Part shown: positions 1 through 4,813 of the stretch, in pieces | How the letters are laid out: each line of letters starts with the position of its first letter | How positions within the stretch are numbered: position 1 is the first letter of the stretch | Origin: an uncultured Eubacteriales bacterium | GTDB lineage: Bacteria > Bacillota > Clostridia > Oscillospirales > Oscillospiraceae | Reading direction: 5' to 3' | Length of the DNA stretch: 8,137 nucleotides | NCBI GenBank assembly: GCA_902496595.1 | Contig: CABVBV010000095.1 | Location: 1 to 8,137, forward strand | Translations under genes and position numbers: made by a program | The notes under the pieces: model-generated | Databases searched by the model: none | Seen by the model: the letters and a program-made list of their open reading frames with translations, nothing else | What the model was told of the DNA's origin: nothing

Positions 1-713
1 GGCCCTCCGCCGAGCACTGGTTCGGCACCGACGGCGACGGCATGGACATCCTCGCCAGAATGATGTACGGCGGCAGGATATCGCTCATGATAGGCTTTGT
101 CGTCGTCATACTCGAGACCTTGATCGGCGTCATCATGGGCGGCATCGCGGGCTTCTTCGGACGCTGGGTCGATACGCTCATCATGCGCCTCGTCGATATC
201 TTCTACTGCATCCCGACCTACCCGATACTCATCATCATGGGCGCCCTCTTCGACGCTTTGAAGATGGATCCCTATGTGCGTCTCGTCTGGATGATGGTCG
301 CCCTCGGCGTGCTCGGCTGGGCCGGCATCGCCAGGCTGGTGCGCGGTCAGATCCTGTCTCTGAGGGAGCAGGAGTTCATGATAGCGCAGGAGGCCACCGG
401 TATGCGCTCCTCGAGGCGGATATTCAGGCACCTGGTGCCGAACGTCATGCCCCAGCTCATAGTCAACGCCACGATGTCGCTGGGCTCCATCATCATCACG
501 GAGGCCACGCTGTCCTTCCTGGGCCTGGGCGTCAAGCACCCGCTGGCCACCTGGGGCAACATGATAAACTCGGTCACGGGCTCGTCCGAGAGTATGCTGA
601 AGTACACCTACATCTGGGTGCCGGTAGGCCTGCTCATCTGCCTCACGGTCGTGGCATTCAACTTCGTCGGCGACGGCCTCAGGGACGCCTTCGACCCGAA
701 GATGAAGCAGTAA
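1..713 (+). CDS. oppC: Oligopeptide/dipeptide ABC transporter permease, OppC/DppC family (5' end cut by window)
   Basis: This is an integral membrane subunit of a peptide importer and forms the channel with an OppB/DppB partner, presumably encoded upstream. The reading frame is already open at base 3. The residues before the first ATG (position 42) match the family's HWFGTD motif, so that ATG is internal and the true start lies left of the window. The usual GRD after this motif reads GMD here. About 236 residues are visible, with roughly five hydrophobic segments. The cytoplasmic EAA loop that docks the ATPase is clear (QEATGMRSSRRIFRHLVPN), as are the family motif SFLGLG and the C-terminal GDGLRDAFDPK. 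The stop is 12 bases before the next gene, which fits one operon. Opp and Dpp cannot be told apart from this sequence, and the substrate is inferred from the family. Confidence 0.93.
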   Translation, partial: PSAEHWFGTDGDGMDILARMMYGGRISLMIGFVVVILETLIGVIMGGIAGFFGRWVDTLIMRLVDIFYCIPTYPILIIMGALFDALKMDPYVRLVWMMVALGVLGWAGIARLVRGQILSLREQEFMIAQEATGMRSSRRIFRHLVPNVMPQLIVNATMSLGSIIITEATLSFLGLGVKHPLATWGNMINSVTGSSESMLKYTYIWVPVGLLICLTVVAFNFVGDGLRDAFDPKMKQ

Positions 714-725
714 GGGGGCGGGAAA

Positions 726-1907
726 ATGGCAAAACGCAAGAATACATCCTATATAAGCGGCAAAGAGTCGCGCAAAATAACCCGCTTCAACCGAAAGCTC
801 ACAAAGCGGCTGGAGAAGCAGCGCGCCAGCAAGGCCTCAGACCCGTCGAAGTACATGACGGAGATGAAGGACGCGAACAACATCGTCGAGTTCGACAACG
901 TGTGCAGCTACTTTTTCTCGGATGTCGGCACGGTCAAGGCCGTGGACGGCGTGTCCTTCGAGGTGCCCAGGTGTACCACAGTGGGCATAGTGGGCGAGTC
1001 GGGCTGCGGCAAGAGCGTCACGAGCCTTTCGCTCATGCAGCTGCTGCAGAGGCCGCAGGGCCAGACGGTCGGCGGCGAGATCCGGCTCAACATGGGCGAC
1101 GGCAAGGCCTACAACATCGTCAACACTCCCACGAGCGAGATGATGAAGATACGCGGCAACCGGGTCTCGATGATCTTCCAGGAGCCGATGACCAGCCTGA
1201 ACCCCGTGTTCCGCTGCGGCTACCAGATAGACGAAGTCCTGAAGCTGCACTATCCGGATATGTCGAAGGAGGAGGTCAAGAAGCGCTCCATAGAGATGCT
1301 CGAGCTCGTCGGCATAGCGAACTCCGAGGGCGTGTACAGTATGTACCCGCACGAGCTCTCAGGCGGCATGAGGCAGAGGGTCATGATCGCAATGGCTCTG
1401 GCCTGTTCGCCCGGGCTGATAATAGCGGACGAGCCGACCACTGCTCTGGACGTCACCATCCAGGCGCAGATCCTCGACCTGCTGAAAGAGCTGAAGGACA
1501 AGATAAACAGCTCCATCATGCTCATCACCCACGACCTGGGCGTCATTGCGAGCATGGCGGATTACGTAGTAGTCATGTACGCTGGCCGCGTCGTCGAAAA
1601 GGGCACGACGGAGGACATCTTCCACCACCCCTGCCACCCCTACACGATAGGCCTCATGAAGTCGAAGCCCGTGGTCGGCAAGAAGGTGGACGCGCTGTAC
1701 AACATACCCGGCAGCGTGCCGAACCCGGTCAATATGCCCGACTACTGCTATTTCCGCGACCGCTGCGAGCAGTGCGTGGACAAGTGCCACGGCGTCTACC
1801 CGCCTGAGATACGGCTGAGCGAGACGCACGTCGTCTCCTGCTGGAGATATGAGGACGAGGGCAAGATCGAGCGCTGGCCGAAATCCGTGAACGTGGAGGA
1901 GCTTTGA
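726..1907 (+). CDS. oppD: Peptide ABC transporter ATP-binding protein, OppD/DppD family
   Basis: This is one of two cytoplasmic ATPases powering peptide import. The 393 residues contain Walker A GESGCGKS (90-97), Q-loop Q152, signature LSGGMRQR (211-218), Walker B LIIADE (231-236) and H-loop H269. The C-terminal oligopeptide-transporter domain has cysteines at 341, 347, 354 and 372. Their spacing (C-x5-C-x6-C-x17-C) is that of the family, and a DppD homologue is known to bind a 4Fe-4S cluster there. An extra C350 makes CxxCxxxC. The first ~50 residues are a very basic extension ahead of the usual domain start near residue 53. I keep the start at 726 because AGGGGG lies about 7 bases upstream, while ATGs near residues 44 and 47 have poorer signals. 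The next gene begins one base after the stop. Confidence 0.95.
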   Translation: MAKRKNTSYISGKESRKITRFNRKLTKRLEKQRASKASDPSKYMTEMKDANNIVEFDNVCSYFFSDVGTVKAVDGVSFEVPRCTTVGIVGESGCGKSVTSLSLMQLLQRPQGQTVGGEIRLNMGDGKAYNIVNTPTSEMMKIRGNRVSMIFQEPMTSLNPVFRCGYQIDEVLKLHYPDMSKEEVKKRSIEMLELVGIANSEGVYSMYPHELSGGMRQRVMIAMALACSPGLIIADEPTTALDVTIQAQILDLLKELKDKINSSIMLITHDLGVIASMADYVVVMYAGRVVEKGTTEDIFHHPCHPYTIGLMKSKPVVGKKVDALYNIPGSVPNPVNMPDYCYFRDRCEQCVDKCHGVYPPEIRLSETHVVSCWRYEDEGKIERWPKSVNVEEL

Positions 1908-1908
1908 G

Positions 1909-3015
1909 ATGGAAGAGATCAGAAATAACGCTCCCGAAACGGAAGAGAAGTACCTGATTGAAGTAAAGAATCTTGTAAAGTGGTTCCCGATAAAGTCCAG
2001 CTTTTTTAAGCGCACGATAGGCAATGTCCGCGCCGTGGACGGAATCAGCTTCCACATAAAGCGCGGGCAGACGATGGGCCTCGTGGGCGAGTCCGGCTGC
2101 GGCAAGTCCACGGCCGGCAGGACGATACTCAGGCTCATTGAGAAGACCTCCGGAGAGGTGCTTTTCGACGGACAGGACATCTTCAAGATGAGCCGCGAAG
2201 AGCTGCGCAGGCTCCGTCCCAGGATACAGATAATCTTCCAGGATCCGTACTCGAGCCTCAGCCCTAGGATACCCATAGGCGAGATCATAGGCGAGGCCGT
2301 CCGCGAGCACAACATCGTGCCGAAGGAGGAGTTTGACGATTATATCAGCCGGGTCATGCGAGCCTGCGGCCTGCAGGAGTACCACAAGGACAGATACCCG
2401 CACGAGTTTTCAGGCGGACAGAGGCAGAGGATCTGCATAGCCAGGGCCCTGGCCCTGAACCCGGACTTCATCGTCTGCGACGAGCCGGTCTCGGCGCTGG
2501 ACGTGTCCATCCAGGCTCAGATAATAAACCTGCTCAAGCAGCTGCAGAAGGACTTCGGCTTCACGTACCTGTTCATATCGCACGACCTGTCCGTCGTCGA
2601 GCACATCTCGGACACGGTGGGAGTCATGTACCTGGGCTCCATGGTGGAGTACGCGGACACGGAGAAGATCTTCACGAAGCCGCTGCACCCCTATACCGAG
2701 GCGCTGTTTTCCGCCATACCGGTGCCCGACCCGGACGTGAAGATGAAGCGCATCATCCTGCAGGGCAGCCTGCCGAGCCCGGCGAACCCTCCGAAGGGCT
2801 GCAAGTTCCATACGCGCTGCCACAAGTGCATGGAAGTCTGCAAGTACGCGGCGCCGGAGTGGGTCGAGGTCGAGCCTGAGCACTGGTGCGCCTGCCACCT
2901 GTATAACGACGCGGAACGGGCAAAGCGGGCTGACGAGGCCATGGCCGCCGCCAAAAAGGGCGAAAAGCAGCCTGCCGCGAAGGTCGAGAAAGATGAGCAG
3001 AAAGAAGCGGTATGA
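1909..3015 (+). CDS. oppF: Peptide ABC transporter ATP-binding protein, OppF/DppF family
   Basis: This second ATPase of the importer is expected to pair with the OppD-like subunit. The 368 residues contain Walker A GESGCGKS (60-67), Q-loop Q111, signature FSGGQRQR (167-174), Walker B FIVCDE (187-192) and H-loop H225. The C-terminal domain has cysteines 298, 304, 311 and 329 in the family C-x5-C-x6-C-x17-C spacing, with extra C307 and C327. The segment YLFISHDLSVVEHISD followed by VGVMYLG is typical of the OppF/DppF branch. The last ~35 residues are a Lys/Glu/Ala-rich tail. The start has GGAGGA 8 bases upstream, inside the end of oppD, with only one base between the genes, so translation is probably coupled. 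The oppF/dppF choice is a family-level call. Confidence 0.95.
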   Translation: MEEIRNNAPETEEKYLIEVKNLVKWFPIKSSFFKRTIGNVRAVDGISFHIKRGQTMGLVGESGCGKSTAGRTILRLIEKTSGEVLFDGQDIFKMSREELRRLRPRIQIIFQDPYSSLSPRIPIGEIIGEAVREHNIVPKEEFDDYISRVMRACGLQEYHKDRYPHEFSGGQRQRICIARALALNPDFIVCDEPVSALDVSIQAQIINLLKQLQKDFGFTYLFISHDLSVVEHISDTVGVMYLGSMVEYADTEKIFTKPLHPYTEALFSAIPVPDPDVKMKRIILQGSLPSPANPPKGCKFHTRCHKCMEVCKYAAPEWVEVEPEHWCACHLYNDAERAKRADEAMAAAKKGEKQPAAKVEKDEQKEAV

Positions 3016-3253
3016 GGATGACGACGGCAGGGTAGTGGCTAGGATGAACGTCGACGGTATGCCGTGGCACAACGGCCGGGCCGGAGACGACGGGCAGCCC
3101 GAGCAGCAAAGCGGAGAGCCGGTGCAGCTCACCAAGGAGGAATCCAGAGCCTATGCCTGGGGCGCCGTCAAGGCCGCGCTGCTGATCTCAGCCGTGTTCT
3201 CAATAGGTGCGATACTGTTCATACTGTTCTGCACCAACATATGGTTTGTTTGA
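2993..3253 (+). CDS. Small single-pass membrane protein at the end of the peptide transporter operon
   Basis: This 86-residue protein has no function I can assign. Residues 1-50 are hydrophilic, starting with the basic/acidic MSRKKRYEDDDGR, followed by a Gly/Gln/Glu-rich linker. Residues about 57-80 are a hydrophobic helix (WGAVKAALLISAVFSIGAIL and onward), ending in a short TNIWFV tail. One transmembrane segment with a cytoplasmic N-terminus is likely from the charge distribution. The start lies inside oppF, overlapping it by 23 bases in another frame, with AAGGT 8 bases upstream of the ATG. That arrangement fits translational coupling to oppF and a role linked to the transporter, but this is inference. 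Later ATGs at about 3044 and 3059 have no good ribosome-binding site. A hairpin begins two bases after the stop. Confidence 0.75.
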   Translation: MSRKKRYEDDDGRVVARMNVDGMPWHNGRAGDDGQPEQQSGEPVQLTKEESRAYAWGAVKAALLISAVFSIGAILFILFCTNIWFV

Positions 3254-3255
3254 AG

Positions 3256-3288
3256 ACAGCCGTGCCCGGAGCATCCGGACACGGCTGT
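3256..3288 (+). terminator. Hairpin ending the peptide transporter operon (copy 1 of a repeated palindrome)
   Basis: The arms ACAGCCGTG and CACGGCTGT (9 bp) continue after one C/A mismatch into CCGGA/TCCGG (5 bp) with a 3-base loop. It begins two bases after the operon's last stop codon, where a terminator is expected. No T-run follows it on either strand, so it is not a canonical intrinsic terminator. The function is inferred from position and stem strength. A near-copy lies at 3451-3481. Confidence 0.5.
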
Positions 3289-3419
3289 TACAGTCTGCCC
3301 CAAGCCTCGCAGTGTTTCACGGCCGCAGCCGCAAAAAAATAACGATCATTTTCGGCGGAGGTGTTACGTCATCGAAAAACTTCTCGTGGAGCGCAGTGTC
3401 ATAGTGCTATACATTTTGC

Positions 3420-3440
3420 CTAAGAAGAAAACCTTCTTAG
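3420..3440. repeat. Perfect 8-bp inverted repeat (hairpin) between the convergent genes
   Basis: CTAAGAAG (3420-3427) and CTTCTTAG (3433-3440) are perfect reverse complements around a 5-base loop. In the minus-strand transcript this hairpin comes 10 bases after the larger hairpin at 3451-3481, so the two would stand in tandem downstream of the endopeptidase gene. It could be a backup terminator or an RNA 3'-end structure, but no T-run follows. Confidence 0.5.
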
Positions 3441-3450
3441 ACAAGCAGAA

Positions 3451-3481
3451 CAGCCGTGCCCGAATCGCTCGGACACGGCTG
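3451..3481 (-). terminator. Hairpin downstream of the NlpC/P60 gene (copy 2 of the repeated palindrome)
   Basis: The arms CAGCCGTG and CACGGCTG (8 bp) continue past one unpaired position into CCGA/TCGG with a 5-base loop. Read on the minus strand it begins 18 bases after the endopeptidase stop codon and is followed by TTCTGCTTGT, a weak T-rich stretch. In the minus-strand RNA the odd position is a U-G pair, so the helix is continuous. In the plus-strand RNA it is a C/A mismatch. A role as terminator for the minus-strand unit is likely but the weak U-tract leaves doubt. Confidence 0.5.
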
Positions 3482-3499
3482 CTGTATTTCGTATGAGAT

Positions 3500-4378
3500 T
3501 CAGGCGACCCTCTTGGCGCCTACATAGTTCCTGGTGTAGTAGCTCTCGTCAAGGCCGGATATCGTGACATAGCCTGCACCGGAGCTGGCGTGGATGAATT
3601 GGCCGTTGCCTATGTAGATGCCGACATGGCCCACAGCATAGGAGCTGCTCGAGAAGAACACGAGATCACCGGGCTGCAGATCCTCTTTGGCCACATAGCT
3701 GCCGTTGTAGTCATACTGGTCGTAAGTAGTCCTGTACAGGGAATAGCCGAAGTTCTTGAACACATAGCAGGCAAAGCCGGAGCAGTCAAAACCGGTAGAT
3801 GGATAGTTTCCGGCCCAGACATAGGGCACTCCCAAAAACTGCTTCGCGTACTCCACGATCTGAGAACCGAGGCTGCCGTCGGTCGTGCCGGACTGCGCGG
3901 GCTCGGGCTCGCTGAGCACGATGTAGTCGCTCCTTATGTAGCCGGTCTCGCCCCCTGCAACTACCTTGTACCACTCGCCCTCAACACCGATTATCTCAAC
4001 GCTCTCGTTGTCGGAAGTCACTCGGACGATGCCGCTGTCAGTGGTAGCTTCGGAGCGCATCCTGACGCTCGTACCATCTACCCAGCCGTCCGCCGAAAGC
4101 TCCATTGACTCCGAAAAGCTCATGTAGTCCGCGGACATATAGCCTGATTTGCCGTCATAGCTGACTTTGTACCAGCCGCTGCCGTCGTTTTCCTCGACGA
4201 TGACCGCCGTGCCCTCCGCCAAAGTGGTTATGACAGAGTAGCCAGTTCCGGCTCCGGAACGCAGGTTCACAGCCGTCGTCGTCTCGGCTCCTCCAATGCA
4301 GTCCGCCAATGCGCCAGTCATGAGCGCACTTACACACAGCGCCCCAGCTACCAGCGGACGCACTACCGATTTTCTCAT
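3500..4378 (-). CDS. Secreted C40 peptidase: two SH3 domains plus NlpC/P60 endopeptidase
   Basis: This is predicted to be an exported peptidoglycan hydrolase that cuts peptide stems, a D-gamma-Glu/diamino acid bond in characterised NlpC/P60 enzymes. Of 292 residues, 1-25 form a signal peptide (basic RK, hydrophobic core, ALA before the likely cleavage). Residues ~33-88 and ~99-155 are two bacterial SH3 domains, each with the VNLRSGAG/VRMRSEA start, a GWYKV/EWYKV core and a GY(M/I)xxDY end. Residues ~170-292 are the NlpC/P60 domain, with catalytic Cys199 in FDCSGF, His251 in VGHVGIYI and His263 in FIHASS. All three expected catalytic residues are present, so it should be active. The SH3 domains probably bind wall. 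The ATG has a modest AAGGT upstream. It lies 21 bases after the 95-residue gene and is probably co-transcribed with it. Confidence 0.93.
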   Translation of the reverse strand: MRKSVVRPLVAGALCVSALMTGALADCIGGAETTTAVNLRSGAGTGYSVITTLAEGTAVIVEENDGSGWYKVSYDGKSGYMSADYMSFSESMELSADGWVDGTSVRMRSEATTDSGIVRVTSDNESVEIIGVEGEWYKVVAGGETGYIRSDYIVLSEPEPAQSGTTDGSLGSQIVEYAKQFLGVPYVWAGNYPSTGFDCSGFACYVFKNFGYSLYRTTYDQYDYNGSYVAKEDLQPGDLVFFSSSSYAVGHVGIYIGNGQFIHASSGAGYVTISGLDESYYTRNYVGAKRVA

Positions 4379-4399
4379 GTAGATGACCTTACCTTAGCT

Positions 4400-4687
4400 T
4401 TATTTGGAGGCCAACGCACGATCCAGCCAAACAGCCGCAACGTCCATCGCTGCGTACAGGCTGCTCTTCTCGCTCTTCTTCACGACCCTGTCCCTGCTCC
4501 GCAGGTCGGGATCCGTGAGCTGAAGCTGAACCGCTACCCGTGTCGCAACATCCAGATCCTCTACTTTCTTCGTCTCAAGAATCTGCATCATAATTATATA
4601 CTTGTCGGCCATGCTGCCGAAATATATGATGTTGTCCTTGCGCCGAAGCGGATGCCCCTTGTATACAAGCTCCTTGGATGCTGCCAT
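4400..4687 (-). CDS. Conserved-looking hypothetical protein, 95 residues, upstream of the NlpC/P60 gene
   Basis: I do not recognise a named family for this protein. It is soluble, with no signal peptide or membrane segment. The N-terminal half looks like beta strands (ELVYKGHPLRRKDNIIYFGS), followed by a hydrophobic stretch KYIIMMQIL. The C-terminal half is helical and basic (DRVVKKSEKSSLYAAMDVAA and onward). The short, mixed alpha/beta layout is compatible with a small cytosolic binding or regulatory protein, but that is a guess. The start is well supported: GGAGGT ends 6 bases before the ATG and a consensus sigma-A promoter lies just upstream. It is the first gene of a probable two-gene operon with the secreted endopeptidase. 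That neighbour hints at an envelope-related role without showing it. Confidence 0.82.
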   Translation of the reverse strand: MAASKELVYKGHPLRRKDNIIYFGSMADKYIIMMQILETKKVEDLDVATRVAVQLQLTDPDLRSRDRVVKKSEKSSLYAAMDVAAVWLDRALASK

Positions 4688-4706
4688 TTCAATACCTCCA
4701 TTGCCG

Positions 4707-4728
4707 GGTACACACTCAACGTGTAACC
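4707..4728 (-). promoter_or_regulatory. Imperfect inverted repeat at the predicted transcription start (possible operator)
   Basis: GGTACAC (4707-4713) and GTGTAACC (4721-4728) are reverse complements apart from one extra A. The element spans the expected +1 of the promoter at 4731-4759. Because one arm lies mostly upstream of +1, it would work better as a DNA-binding site than as an RNA hairpin. No regulator can be named, and an 8-base dyad can arise by chance. Confidence 0.3.
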
Positions 4729-4730
4729 GA

Positions 4731-4759
4731 ATTGTAACTCATTAAAGCTAATTTGTCAA
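4731..4759 (-). promoter_or_regulatory. Near-perfect sigma-A promoter for the hypothetical protein-NlpC/P60 unit
   Basis: On the minus strand TTGACA (4759-4754) is followed by exactly 17 bases and TACAAT (4736-4731). This matches the -35 box fully and the -10 box at 5 of 6 positions. Transcription would start near 4724, about 37 bases before the ATG, leaving room for the GGAGGT site. It lies between the PBP stop and the next gene, so the downstream pair can be expressed independently of the PBP. Confidence 0.85.
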
Positions 4760-4776
4760 CCTTTTTTTACGAATAT

Positions 4777-4803
4777 GTAGGCCGGCAGTTGATACCGGCC
4801 TAC
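4777..4803 (-). terminator. Hairpin downstream of the PBP gene
   Basis: GTAGGCCGG (4777-4785) and CCGGCCTAC (4795-4803) form a perfect 9-bp G/C-rich stem with a 9-base loop. It starts 10 bases after the PBP stop codon on the minus strand. The bases after it, ATATTCGT, are only mildly T-rich. It probably ends the PBP transcript before the next promoter, although it lacks a proper U-tract. Confidence 0.55.
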
Positions 4804-4813
4804 TGGATATTGC

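Larger units (their letters stand above)
3254..3499. other. Convergent intergenic region with three hairpins and no supported gene
   Basis: This 246-base gap separates the plus-strand transporter operon from the minus-strand endopeptidase gene. It contains hairpins at 3256-3288, 3420-3440 and 3451-3481. Between them I see no coding region with a credible start. A good Shine-Dalgarno-like GGAGGTG (3357-3363) is not followed by an ATG, GTG or TTG at working distance in a long frame. Confidence 0.7.

Noticed and set aside
902..1807. Open frame of 301 codons on the plus strand inside oppD, in another frame
   Set aside because: It lies wholly within a gene with every ABC motif, is rich in Arg/His/Gly/Ala as expected for a shifted GC-rich frame, and has no domain I recognise.
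1359..2315. Open frame of 318 codons on the minus strand across the oppD/oppF junction
   Set aside because: It is antisense to two well-supported genes, has shadow-frame composition, and has no ribosome-binding site or recognisable motif.
3590..4108. Open frame of 172 codons on the plus strand, antisense to the NlpC/P60 gene
   Set aside because: It covers the catalytic domain of a clear C40 peptidase on the minus strand and has no start signal or domain of its own.
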